From the NCBI RefSeq assembly GCF_028714215.1, contig NZ_JAQTMS010000053.1:1-35277 (forward strand): a DNA stretch of 35,277 nt, given 5' to 3'. Shown here one piece after another: positions 1-9,956 of this stretch. A program made the translations under genes and the position numbers. This DNA comes from Rhodoferax sp. (GTDB lineage: Bacteria; Pseudomonadota; Gammaproteobacteria; Burkholderiales; Burkholderiaceae_C). How positions within the stretch are numbered: position 1 is the stretch's first letter; each line of letters starts with the position of its first letter. The notes under the pieces are model-generated. The model had not been told where the DNA came from, made no database searches, and saw only the letters and a program-made list of their open reading frames with translations.

Positions 1-152
1 CAAACCGGCTCGATTACCAACCAAAGACCGGGCTATGCCTGCAAAACGTCCACTTGAGCCCTACCCAGCACCAAAATCAACGCAAATCTGGTCATACAGT
101 GGAGCTGCATGAAATATGCGGGCTAGCAGCTTTTCATTCATCGCCTCATAGA

Positions 153-176
153 AAAAGCCGCCCGCAGGCGGCTTTT
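153..176 (-). terminator. Intrinsic terminator of the BMP-type ABC importer operon
   Basis: A perfect 10-bp stem (AAAAGCCGCC at 153-162, GGCGGCTTTT at 167-176) closes a 4-nt CGCA loop. Read on the minus strand it lies 20 nt after the TAA of the BMP-family lipoprotein gene, and the 3' arm ends in a run of T. The A/T-flanked symmetry means it could also work in the other direction. No gene is seen between here and the left edge. Confidence 0.85.
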
Positions 177-195
177 CGTGGCGCGGTCAATGCGC

Positions 196-1347
196 TTACT
201 TGCTGCCGGGCACCTTGCCTTCGACGCCCTTGACGAAGAAGTTCAAACCACCCAGAAACTTGTCATCCGCGACCGCATCCTTGGCCACTTGAACCTTGCC
301 CTTGTTGTCGACGATCGGGCCTTTCCAGATCACGAAGCTGCCGTCGGTCAGACCCTTCTTGACCTCATCCACTTTGGCTTTGGTCTCGGCCGGCACGTCT
401 TCGGCGATCGAGACGATATCGATCGCGCCTTCCTTCACACCCCACCAGGTATGGCCGCCACCGGTCCACTTGCCTTCCAGCGCTTCCTTGGTGGCCTTGA
501 TGTAGTAGGGGCCCCAGTTGATCACGCTGGAGGCCAGATGCGCCTTGGGACCGTAGGCGGTCATGTCCGAATCCCAGCCGAAGGCGCGCTTGCCCTTGGC
601 CTCGGCGGTCTTCAGCACGGCCGGCGAATCGGTGTTCTGGAACAGCACATCGGCGCCGCCGTTGATGAGCGAGGTTGCCGCCTCGGTTTCCTTGGGCGGA
701 TTGAACCATTCGCCAACCCACACCACCTTGGTCTTGATCTTCGGGTTGCTGGACTGCGCGCCCAGGGTAAAGCTGTTGATGTTGCGGATCACTTCCGGAA
801 TCGGCACCGACGCCACCACGCCCAGCGTATTCGACTTGGTCATCTTGCCGGCAATCACGCCGGCCATGTAAGCACCTTCGTAGGTGCGGCTGTCGTAGGT
901 GCGCATGTTCTCGGCCTGCTTGTAGCCGGTGGCGTGCTCGAACTTCACGTCCTTGCTGTCGGCGGCGACTTTCAGCATGGGTTCCATGTAGCCGAAGGTG
1001 GTGCCGAAAATCAGCTTGTTGCCTTGACCAACCATGTCGCGAAATACACGCTCGGCGTCAGCCGATTCAGCCACGTTTTCCGCGATGGAGGTCTTGATCT
1101 TGTCGCCAAATTCCTTTTCCAGCGCCTTGCGACCGTTGTCGTGCGCGAAGGTCCAGCCGCCGTCACCGACCGGGCCGACGTAAGCAAAAGCAATCTTCAG
1201 CGGCTCAGGCTTGGGGGCCGGGGCGGAAGCGACCGGCGCCGGGGCCGGAGCGGGTTCTTCCTTCTTGCCACACCCGACCAGTGCAGCGGAGGCCACGGCG
1301 GTGAGTGCTGCGATTTTCAGCAGCGAACGTTTTTGCAAATCGGTCAT
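196..1347 (-). CDS. BMP-family (PnrA-like) ABC transporter substrate-binding lipoprotein
   Basis: This 383-residue protein is the extracytoplasmic binding component of a nucleoside-type ABC importer. The N-terminus has a KRSLLK basic stretch, a hydrophobic segment and a lipobox ending LVGC, with Cys26 as the expected lipidation site, followed by a Pro/Ala-rich spacer. The mature part begins KIAFAYVGPVGDGGW, typical of the BMP/PnrA fold, and later has GYKQAENMRTYDSRTYEGAY and the AGVIAG stretch usual in the family. The ATG is preceded by AAGGA about 7 nt upstream. It is the last gene of the operon, after the ATPase and two permeases, and a strong terminator follows. Family members bind purine nucleosides or related compounds; the exact ligand cannot be read from the sequence. 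Confidence 0.9.
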   Translation of the reverse strand: MTDLQKRSLLKIAALTAVASAALVGCGKKEEPAPAPAPVASAPAPKPEPLKIAFAYVGPVGDGGWTFAHDNGRKALEKEFGDKIKTSIAENVAESADAERVFRDMVGQGNKLIFGTTFGYMEPMLKVAADSKDVKFEHATGYKQAENMRTYDSRTYEGAYMAGVIAGKMTKSNTLGVVASVPIPEVIRNINSFTLGAQSSNPKIKTKVVWVGEWFNPPKETEAATSLINGGADVLFQNTDSPAVLKTAEAKGKRAFGWDSDMTAYGPKAHLASSVINWGPYYIKATKEALEGKWTGGGHTWWGVKEGAIDIVSIAEDVPAETKAKVDEVKKGLTDGSFVIWKGPIVDNKGKVQVAKDAVADDKFLGGLNFFVKGVEGKVPGSK

Positions 1348-1415
1348 GTCAATTCCTTCTTAGAACGGGGGGTTGCGACAGGGTTTAAAAGAGGCTAATT
1401 ATGAACCGGAAAGAA

Positions 1416-2339
1416 TCAGCTTCCGGGGTAGAAAGGCTTTCCTATCGATGCCGGCATGTTGATCCGGATCCACATGGGATTGCGCGAAATCAGGGCCAGC
1501 ACAACGATGGTCGACAGATAGGGCAACATGGTCAGGAACTGGCTGGGAACTTCCACGCCGATGCCTTGCAAGTGAAACTGCAACATGGTCACGCCGCCGA
1601 ACAGATAGGCCCCCAGCAGGACCCGGGCCGGCCGCCAGGTGGCAAAAGTGGTCAGGGCCAAGGCGATCCAGCCCTTGCCCGCCACCATGCCCTCGACCCA
1701 CAAAGGCGTGTAGATGATGGAAACATAAGCACCGGCCAAACCGCACAGCGCCCCGCCCGCCAGCACCGCCGCCAGACGGATGCGGCGCACCGGGTAGCCC
1801 AGCGCGTGGGCCGCCTCGGGGCTTTCTCCGACGCTGCGCAAGACCAGGCCGGAACGCGTGCGGTACAAAAACCAGATCAGGCCCAGCGCCAACAAGACCG
1901 TCAGATACACCAGGGGATGGTGCCTGAAGAAGGCCGGTCCCAGCAGAGGAACATCAGACAGATAAGGAATGGCAAAACTGGGACGCTGCGGAATTTTTTC
2001 CTGCACATAGCCAATGCCGACGAAGGCGGAAAACCCGGCCCCGAACAGGCTCACTGCCAGACCCGTCGCATATTGATTGGTGTTGAGCCAGATCACCAGC
2101 ACGCCAAAAACAAGGGCCAGCACGGCGCCGGCGCCAATGCCGGCAACGAACCCCAGAACATCGCTGCCCGAATAGACAACAGTGGCAAAACCGGCGATGG
2201 CGGCGCACAACATCATGCCCTCGGCGCCAAGGTTCACAATACCGGCGCGCTCATTGATCAACAGCCCCAGGGAGGCCAGCGCCAGTACCGTGCCGGCGTT
2301 CAGGGTGGCGGCGACCAGCAGTGCGTACGATTCCATCAT
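1416..2339 (-). CDS. ABC transporter permease, nucleoside type (NupQ/YufQ-like)
   Basis: A 307-residue inner-membrane permease of the BPD_transp_2 (LivH/RbsC-like) fold, made almost wholly of hydrophobic segments. A conserved loop INERAGIVNLGAEGMML lies near residues 28-44, the usual signature of the second permease in BMP-type importers. The start codons ATGATG overlap the TGA of the preceding permease (2336-2338), indicating translational coupling. It should form the channel as a heterodimer with the permease encoded at 2336-3391. Confidence 0.9.
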   Translation of the reverse strand: MMESYALLVAATLNAGTVLALASLGLLINERAGIVNLGAEGMMLCAAIAGFATVVYSGSDVLGFVAGIGAGAVLALVFGVLVIWLNTNQYATGLAVSLFGAGFSAFVGIGYVQEKIPQRPSFAIPYLSDVPLLGPAFFRHHPLVYLTVLLALGLIWFLYRTRSGLVLRSVGESPEAAHALGYPVRRIRLAAVLAGGALCGLAGAYVSIIYTPLWVEGMVAGKGWIALALTTFATWRPARVLLGAYLFGGVTMLQFHLQGIGVEVPSQFLTMLPYLSTIVVLALISRNPMWIRINMPASIGKPFYPGS

Positions 2340-3391
2340 TTACCCCATTTCAAGCGGTAATTCACCAGCGTGTCGCAGGCCAGCAAGGTGAACAACAGCA
2401 AACCCTGGAACACGCCGGTCAACGATTTGGGCAAGCCCAGGCGCGACTGCGCGAGCTCCCCACCGATGTAGAACATGCTCATCAAAATGGCCGAGAACAG
2501 CATGCCCACCGGATGCAGCCGCCCGACATAGGCAACGATGATGGCGGCAAAGCCGTAACCGGCCGGCACGTAGGGCGTCAGTTGTCCGATCGGGCCGGCC
2601 ACCTCCAGGGCACCGGCCATGCCGGCCATGCCGCCCGACACCAGCAAGGCCAGCCACAAGGCGCGGCGCGAAGAAAAGCCGGCATAGCGGGCGGCAGCCG
2701 GCGCCAGGCCGCCGACCTGCTGCGCAAAACCGGCGCGGGTGCGGAACAGGAAGATCCAGGTCCCGAGGACACCCAGCAAGGCCAAAAACACGCCAATGCT
2801 GACGCGCGAGCCGGCAAACAGGCGCGGAATGCGGGTAACCAGATCAAACGTCTTGGTCTGCGGAAAGTTGTAGCCCTGCGGGTCCTTCCAGGGACCCGCC
2901 ACCATGTAGCTGAGCAGCTGTACCGCCACATACACCAGCATCAGACTGACCAGAATCTCATTGGCATTGAAACGGTCGCGCAAGTAAGCGGTGATGGCCG
3001 CCCAAAACATGCCGCCCAGAACGCCCGCCAAGATAATCGGAAGCACGATCCAGCCGCTGCTGGTTTTGTCCGCCAACAGCGCCACACCGCTGGCCGCGAT
3101 GGCACCCAGCACGTACTGCCCCTCGGCACCGATATTCCAGACATTGGAGCGAAAGCACACCGCCAGACCCAGCGCAATCAACAACAAGGGCGTGGCCTTG
3201 ACGGTCAATTCACCCAGTGCGTAAGCGCCACGGATAGGTTCCCAGAAAAACACCCGCAAGCCACTTACCGGGTCTTTGCCCAAGGCGGCGAACAGCGCCA
3301 CGCCAATCACGACCGTGATCAGCAAGGCCAGCATGGGCGAGGCGTAACTCCACAGCGCGGAGGGTTGCGGTCGGGCTTCGAGCTTAAGCAT
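2336..3391 (-). CDS. ABC transporter permease, nucleoside type (NupP/YufP-like)
   Basis: A 351-residue multi-spanning permease. It starts with a cytoplasmic stretch and a long hydrophobic helix (residues about 16-40), and carries the family loop NVWNIGAEGQYVLGAI around residues 85-100, matching the GAEGQ motif of sugar/nucleoside permeases. Its ATG overlaps the end of the ATPase gene by 8 nt and its TGA overlaps the start of the next permease, so the operon is tightly packed. It is the longer of the two permeases, as in related importers. Confidence 0.9.
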   Translation of the reverse strand: MLKLEARPQPSALWSYASPMLALLITVVIGVALFAALGKDPVSGLRVFFWEPIRGAYALGELTVKATPLLLIALGLAVCFRSNVWNIGAEGQYVLGAIAASGVALLADKTSSGWIVLPIILAGVLGGMFWAAITAYLRDRFNANEILVSLMLVYVAVQLLSYMVAGPWKDPQGYNFPQTKTFDLVTRIPRLFAGSRVSIGVFLALLGVLGTWIFLFRTRAGFAQQVGGLAPAAARYAGFSSRRALWLALLVSGGMAGMAGALEVAGPIGQLTPYVPAGYGFAAIIVAYVGRLHPVGMLFSAILMSMFYIGGELAQSRLGLPKSLTGVFQGLLLFTLLACDTLVNYRLKWGK

Positions 3392-4949
3392 GCTGTGCTC
3401 CGCCCTGTTCTGTCATGCGGGCATCCGGCATCCCCGTATCCGTTGGGAACAAGCCGCTCATCCACTCGCCTATTTTTTCAATGCTGGCCTCGCTGATCGG
3501 CACCGAGGGCGACAGGCGGCCGCGGGCGATCACATGCAGGCGATCACTGAGTTCAAACAACTCGTCGAGCTCTTCGCTGACCACCAGCACGGCGCAACCG
3601 GCATCGCGCAAGGCCAGAATTTCACCGCGAATCTGGGCCGCCGCCCCGACATCGACACCCCAGGTCGGCTGCGACACGATGAACAGTTTCGGATTGGCGT
3701 CAATTTCGCGGCCGACGATGAATTTCTGCAAATTACCACCCGAGAGGGAACGCGCCGCGGCGCGTGGACCGGCGGCCTTGACATTGAAGCGCCGGATAAT
3801 ATCGGCAGCATGGGCTTCGAGCTTGCGGATGCCGATCCAACCGCCCGCAAACCCGGGGTGGGAGATTGATTCGTTGCGCGTGAGCAGCAAATTGTGCGCC
3901 AGCCCCAGCGTCGGCACGGCGCCGCGGCCGAGGCGTTCTTCCGGCACAAAATGAAGTCCCAGCTGGCGCCGGTCTCCCGGGTGCAAACCTGATACGTCGG
4001 TTTGCCCAATGCGAATCGACCCCGGCTCGGCTCGCACATCCTCACCCGACAGGGCGTACAACAATTCCTTCTGCCCATTACCGGAAACACCGGCGATGCC
4101 CACCACCTCGCCGGCGCGAACCTCCAGCGTGACGCCACCCAGGTCGACGCCAAACTGGTCGCCCCGGGGCAGCGACAGGTTCCGCACCTGCAACACCGGC
4201 GCGCCCAGTTGGGGCGCGTGACGAATCAGCTGCGGCAACTCGGCACCGATCATCAGGCGCGACAAGGAGGCGTTGGATTCCAGTGCCGGCTGGCAGACAC
4301 CCGTGACCCGGCCCGCGCGTAACACGGTGCAGACATCGCACAATTGGCGGATCTCGTCGAGCTTGTGACTAATGTACAAAATGCTGCAACCTCGGCCGGC
4401 CAAGGTCTTCAACACCACAAACAGCTTTTCCACGGCCTGCGGCGTGAGCACCGAAGTGGGCTCATCCAGAATCAGCAATTGCGGTTCGGTCAACAAAGCG
4501 CGAAGGATTTCGACACGCTGCATTTCACCCACGCTCAAGGTGTGCACGGGTCGGGTCGGATCAATGTCCAGACCGTACTCGGACGCTTTGCTAGCGATGC
4601 TGTGGCTGACTTCAGGCAGGCTCAGGCGCTTGTTCAGACCGAGCCAGACATTCTCCGCGACGGTGATGGTGTCGAACAGGCTGAAATGCTGAAACACCAT
4701 GCTGATGCCCAAGGCGCGTGCCTCTTGCGGATTGCGGATGGTCACCGGTTGGCCATTGAAGACAACCGTTCCGGCGTCCGGCTTGACGGCGCCATAGATT
4801 ATTTTCACCAGGGTCGATTTGCCGGCACCGTTTTCGCCCAAAACAGCATGGACTTCGCCCGGCATGACGGTCAGCGAGACGGCGTCGTTGGCCAACACGC
4901 CGGGGTAACTTTTGCAGACGCCTAGGAGCTCAAGTCGGGAAGTTGTCAT
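3384..4949 (-). CDS. ABC transporter ATP-binding protein with two nucleotide-binding domains (NupO/YufO-like)
   Basis: A 521-residue protein with two fused ABC ATPase domains, the arrangement of nucleoside and sugar importers (RbsA type). The first domain has Walker A GENGAGKST, signature LSVGEMQRVEI and Walker B LLILDEPTSVLTP. The second, degenerate domain has GVSGNGQKELL in place of Walker A, signature LSGGNLQKFIVGREI, and SQPTWGVDVG where Walker B would be followed by a catalytic Glu. In this fusion family the second site is typically non-canonical. It is the first gene of the operon; the start is the ATG preceded by AGGG. About 200 bp without a clear gene lie upstream and should hold the promoter. 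Confidence 0.92.
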   Translation of the reverse strand: MTTSRLELLGVCKSYPGVLANDAVSLTVMPGEVHAVLGENGAGKSTLVKIIYGAVKPDAGTVVFNGQPVTIRNPQEARALGISMVFQHFSLFDTITVAENVWLGLNKRLSLPEVSHSIASKASEYGLDIDPTRPVHTLSVGEMQRVEILRALLTEPQLLILDEPTSVLTPQAVEKLFVVLKTLAGRGCSILYISHKLDEIRQLCDVCTVLRAGRVTGVCQPALESNASLSRLMIGAELPQLIRHAPQLGAPVLQVRNLSLPRGDQFGVDLGGVTLEVRAGEVVGIAGVSGNGQKELLYALSGEDVRAEPGSIRIGQTDVSGLHPGDRRQLGLHFVPEERLGRGAVPTLGLAHNLLLTRNESISHPGFAGGWIGIRKLEAHAADIIRRFNVKAAGPRAAARSLSGGNLQKFIVGREIDANPKLFIVSQPTWGVDVGAAAQIRGEILALRDAGCAVLVVSEELDELFELSDRLHVIARGRLSPSVPISEASIEKIGEWMSGLFPTDTGMPDARMTEQGGAQHA

Positions 4950-5153
4950 GGGGCCCTATGCTAACTTCAATCAGCCGGCACCCAGCCCCACCCTACCCCG
5001 CCCAAGCACTGAATTTGTGCCGCCGGGCCAAATGGCCACACCGCGCAAGCGACGGTACTACCCCGCCGTTACCCGCAGTCCGATCGAGCCGGCACCCACC
5101 GCCTCACAGTCTGGCCGCAAACAACAAGGCAGTTCCACAGTTGCGGGCACCTT

Positions 5154-5387
5154 CTAAATGCCAGCCGTGCTGGACCAGCTTGGCGGCACGTCGCGCGGAA
5201 CGGAATAATGGACACGCTGCCTGACTTGCTCGCTGTCGGGCTCCGTAGTGGCATCCGCCGTGTCCGATTGCAAGACAGCGCCAGAGCCACCGGCCGCAAC
5301 GGTCAACTGGTGCAGTTCGGTGGCGACCATGACGCCCGCGACAGCCGACATCAGTGTCAAAACAATGGCACCAAAAAACGCCTTCAT
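5154..5387 (-). CDS. Small membrane-anchored or exported protein of unknown function
   Basis: A 77-residue ORF I do not recognise. Residues 1-21 (MKAFFGAIVLTLMSAVAGVMV) form a signal peptide or single membrane helix. The remainder is polar, Thr/Asp/Ser rich and probably periplasmic. Its ATG has a strong ribosome-binding site (GGAGG, 6 nt before the ATG), the best reason to think it is real. It lies downstream of the glycine-zipper gene on the same strand with about 116 nt between them, so it may be co-transcribed. No cysteine or catalytic motif is visible. Confidence 0.6.
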   Translation of the reverse strand: MKAFFGAIVLTLMSAVAGVMVATELHQLTVAAGGSGAVLQSDTADATTEPDSEQVRQRVHYSVPRDVPPSWSSTAGI

Positions 5388-5503
5388 TTCAAGCCTCCGT
5401 AATTGACGTGGTCAAGCAAAACCAATGCCATGGGCAGTGCGCCGGCTGGTCGTTCCCGCCCCAATCAGCGCTCCCGGCACGCCGTCAGAGGGACTGGATG
5501 AAC

Positions 5504-6016
5504 TCAACGCTGCGGGTAAACCACGTTGCTGCCGGGGGCCGTACGCGAGTTCGAGATCACCGGCGTGATCTGCAGCTGAATGGTGGAGCCCGGGTCGTAA
5601 GGCATTTGCACCGAATATTGCTTGCCGGCGTATTCATAGGTCACGTTGTACGCGACCGTGCGGTTCTCGTAAAAAGTTTGCATCCGGCAGTGCTGCACGT
5701 TTTGCACTTGCGTCTGTGCCGGACCCTCAATGTTGTCGCCGACCATGGCGCCACCGATGAGGCCCAGCACGGTGGCGGCCGCCTTGCCGCTGCCGCCGCC
5801 CACGGCGTTCCCCATGGCACCGCCGGCAATGGCACCCATGATCGCACCGGCACCGGATTTGGGCTGCTGGACCGTCACCTGCTCGTTGCTGCATACCTGG
5901 CGCGGAACACTGACCTGCTGAATGACGGGGGTGGAAGAAACCACCTGCGCCTGCTCCTGCGCCAGAGACAGTCCACTGAAAACCACGGCCGTGGACAAAA
6001 GAAGAAGTTTTTTCAT
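5504..6016 (-). CDS. Glycine-zipper 2TM domain protein, exported
   Basis: A 170-residue exported protein. It begins MKKLLLLSTAVVFSGLSLAQ, a signal peptide probably cleaved after LSLA; this ATG was chosen over an upstream in-frame codon because the signal peptide starts here. Residues about 58-105 form a glycine zipper (GAGAIMGAIAGGAMGNAVGG, then GLIGGAMVGDNIEG), as in the Rickettsia 17-kDa antigen/SlyB-type surface proteins, although there is no lipobox cysteine. The C-terminal half is beta-rich with VTYEYAGKQYSVQMPYDPGS, a pattern common in betaproteobacterial members. It is likely an envelope protein; the precise role is unknown. Confidence 0.8.
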   Translation of the reverse strand: MKKLLLLSTAVVFSGLSLAQEQAQVVSSTPVIQQVSVPRQVCSNEQVTVQQPKSGAGAIMGAIAGGAMGNAVGGGSGKAAATVLGLIGGAMVGDNIEGPAQTQVQNVQHCRMQTFYENRTVAYNVTYEYAGKQYSVQMPYDPGSTIQLQITPVISNSRTAPGSNVVYPQR

Positions 6017-6091
6017 GATGCTTGATTTTAAAGTAGTCGGCATGAGTGAATCATGGCATTCTGTAAGCCCAACTTTATCGGAATTGAGTGA

Positions 6092-7567
<1,476 letters not shown>

Positions 7568-7569
7568 TC

Positions 7570-8610
7570 ATGCCGAACAACAAACACAAGCAAGGCAGCA
7601 GCGCCATGACCATGATTCAGGCTCTGCGCTCGGCCATGGACGTGATGCTGGAACGCGACAACAAAGTGGTGGTCTACGGCCAGGACGTCGGCTATTTCGG
7701 TGGCGTGTTCCGCTGCACCGAAGGACTGCAAAAAAAGTACGGCACTTCGCGCGTGTTCGATGCGCCGATCTCCGAAGGCGGTATCGTGGGCACGGCGGTG
7801 GGCATGGGCGCCTATGGCCTGCGCCCGGTGGTCGAGATCCAGTTCGCCGACTACTTCTATCCGGCCAGCGACCAGATCGTGTCCGAGGCGGCGCGCCTGC
7901 GCTATCGCTCGGCCGGAGACTTCACCTGCCCCATCACCATCCGCATGCCCTGCGGCGGCGGCATCTACGGCGGGCAGACGCACAGCCAGAGCCCGGAGGC
8001 CATGTTCACCCAGGTCTGCGGCCTGCGCACGGTGATGCCGTCCAACCCCTACGATGCCAAGGGCCTGCTGATTGCCTCCATCGAGAACGACGACCCGGTG
8101 ATTTTTCTGGAACCCAAGCGTCTGTACAACGGACCGTTCGACGGCCACCACGACAAGCCGGTGGTGCCCTGGTCGAAACACCCCATGGGCGAAGTGCCGG
8201 AGGGCTATTACACGGTGCCGCTGGACTCGGCGGCGGTGTTCCGCCCGGGCCAGGAACTGACCGTGCTGAGCTACGGCACCATGGTGTTTGTGGCGGAAGC
8301 GGCGGCCAACGAGAGCGGCGTGGATGCCGAGATCATCGATCTGCGCTCGATCTGGCCGCTCGATCTGGAGACCATCGTGGCCTCGGTCAAGAAGACCGGG
8401 CGCTGCGTCGTGCTGCACGAGGCGACGCGCACCAGCGGCTTTGGCGCCGAACTGATTGCGCTGGTGCAGGAGCATTGCTTCTACCACCTCGAAGCCCCGA
8501 TCGAGCGGGTGGCGGGCTGGGATACACCCTATCCCCATGCCCAGGAGTGGGCGTATTTTCCCGGCCCCAAGCGGGTCGCAGAAGCGTTCAAGCGCGCGCT
8601 GGAGGCATGA
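7570..8610 (+). CDS. bkdA2: Branched-chain 2-oxoacid dehydrogenase E1 component, beta subunit
   Basis: A 346-residue partner of E1 alpha. Transketolase-like pyrimidine-binding domain: VVYGQDVGYFGGVFRCTEGL near residue 36, then VFDAPISEGGIVGTAVGMG and EIQFADYFYPASDQIVSE. The C-terminal domain ends with HEATRTSGFGAELIALVQEH and APIERVAGWDTPYPHAQEW, close to Pseudomonas BkdA2 as I recall it. The ATG at 7570 follows bkdA1 directly; an internal Met at 7606 (MTMIQALRSAMD) aligns with where many homologs become conserved, so a start there is possible. The stop overlaps the E2 start region (ATGATG at 8607-8612), indicating coupling. Confidence 0.95.
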   Translation: MPNNKHKQGSSAMTMIQALRSAMDVMLERDNKVVVYGQDVGYFGGVFRCTEGLQKKYGTSRVFDAPISEGGIVGTAVGMGAYGLRPVVEIQFADYFYPASDQIVSEAARLRYRSAGDFTCPITIRMPCGGGIYGGQTHSQSPEAMFTQVCGLRTVMPSNPYDAKGLLIASIENDDPVIFLEPKRLYNGPFDGHHDKPVVPWSKHPMGEVPEGYYTVPLDSAAVFRPGQELTVLSYGTMVFVAEAAANESGVDAEIIDLRSIWPLDLETIVASVKKTGRCVVLHEATRTSGFGAELIALVQEHCFYHLEAPIERVAGWDTPYPHAQEWAYFPGPKRVAEAFKRALEA

Positions 8611-9953
8611 TGGGTATTCACGTGATCAAGATGCCGGACATCGGCGAAGGCATTGCCGAGGTCGAGTTGGTCGCCTGGCATGTCAAGGTGGGCGACATGG
8701 TGGCCGAGGACCAGATCCTGGCCGATGTCATGACCGACAAGGCGACGGTCGAAATCCCGTCCTCGGTGGCCGGCAAGGTGCTGGCGCTGGGCGGCGTGGT
8801 GGGCCAGGTGATGGCGGTCGGTTCGGAGGTCATCCGCATGGAAGTGGCAGGGGCCGGCAACCTCAAGGCAGAGGCGGCCCAGGCGACCTCCGCGACGGCG
8901 CTTGCCAGCAGCCCGGCAGCACCGCTCGCGCCGGCCGCGGCGCCGGCCAAAACACCGGTCGCGGCGCCAGTGGCCCCGCTGCCATCGGCGCTGCCAACGC
9001 CCTCGGCAACGCAGCCTTTGCCCGAGGCGCGGCGCGCCAGTGCGCAAGCGGTGGCGCCGGTGCGCGCACCGGGTGACAAACCCGTTGCCTCGCCGGCAGT
9101 GCGCCGCCAGGCCTGGGACCTGGGCATCGAATTGCAGTTTGTGCCGGGCACCGGTAGCGCCGGTCGCATCACGCACGAAGACTTGCTGGCCTATGCGGCG
9201 CGAGCGACCCAGTCGCCGTCGGCCGATGGGCTGGACCCGCGCTATGCCCCGCGCCTGGACGAACAGACTGTTCCCGTGATTGGCCTGCGGCGCAAGATCG
9301 CTCAGAAGATGCAGGAGTCCAAGCGCCGCATTCCGCACTTCACCTATGTCGAGGAAGTCGACATGACCGAGTTGGAGGCCTTGCGCGCGCGCTTGAACGC
9401 CCAGCACAGCAAGGCGCGTGGACGCCTGACCGTGCTGCCGTTCCTGGTGCGTGCCGTGGTGCTGGCGGCGCGAGAGCATCCGCAGATCAACGCCCGCTAC
9501 GACGACGACGCGGCCGTGCTGACGCGCTATGGCGCGGTGCACTTGGGGCTAGCCACCCAGACCGAAGGCGGGCTGATGGTGCCGGTGCTGCGCCATGCCG
9601 AGACACTGGACCTGTGGGCCTGCGCGGCCGAAGTGGTGCGCCTGGCCGAAGCGGCGCGCAGCGGCAAGGCCTCGCGAGACGAACTGTCAGGCTCGACCAT
9701 CACCATCACCAGCCTGGGCGCACTGGGCGGCATTGTCAGCACGCCGGTGATCAACCACCCGGAAGTGGCCATCGTGGGCATCAACCGCATGGTCGAGCGC
9801 CCCATGATCCGCAACGGTGCGGTAGTGGCGCGGCTGATGATGAATCTGTCGTCGAGCTTCGACCACCGCGTGGTGGACGGCATGCATGCGGCCGAATTTG
9901 TGCAACTGGTACGTGGCTACCTGGAGTGTCCGGCCACCCTGTTTGTGGAGTAG
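8610..9953 (+). CDS. bkdB: Branched-chain 2-oxoacid dehydrogenase E2 component (dihydrolipoyl acyltransferase)
   Basis: A 447-residue core subunit of the complex (EC 2.3.1.168). Residues 1-77 form a lipoyl domain with lipoyl lysine K44 in MTDKATVEIP. A long Ala/Pro linker spans about 85-150. A peripheral subunit-binding domain follows (SPAVRRQAWDLGIEL, then GRITHEDLLAYA), and the C-terminal acyltransferase domain carries the catalytic DHRVVDG near residue 418. I chose the second ATG of ATGATG (8610), 4 nt after GGAGG and giving the family N-terminus MGIHVIKMPDIGEGIAEVEL; starting at 8607 would add one Met. A 3-nt gap separates it from the E3 gene. Confidence 0.94.
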   Translation: MGIHVIKMPDIGEGIAEVELVAWHVKVGDMVAEDQILADVMTDKATVEIPSSVAGKVLALGGVVGQVMAVGSEVIRMEVAGAGNLKAEAAQATSATALASSPAAPLAPAAAPAKTPVAAPVAPLPSALPTPSATQPLPEARRASAQAVAPVRAPGDKPVASPAVRRQAWDLGIELQFVPGTGSAGRITHEDLLAYAARATQSPSADGLDPRYAPRLDEQTVPVIGLRRKIAQKMQESKRRIPHFTYVEEVDMTELEALRARLNAQHSKARGRLTVLPFLVRAVVLAAREHPQINARYDDDAAVLTRYGAVHLGLATQTEGGLMVPVLRHAETLDLWACAAEVVRLAEAARSGKASRDELSGSTITITSLGALGGIVSTPVINHPEVAIVGINRMVERPMIRNGAVVARLMMNLSSSFDHRVVDGMHAAEFVQLVRGYLECPATLFVE

Positions 9954-9956
9954 GAC

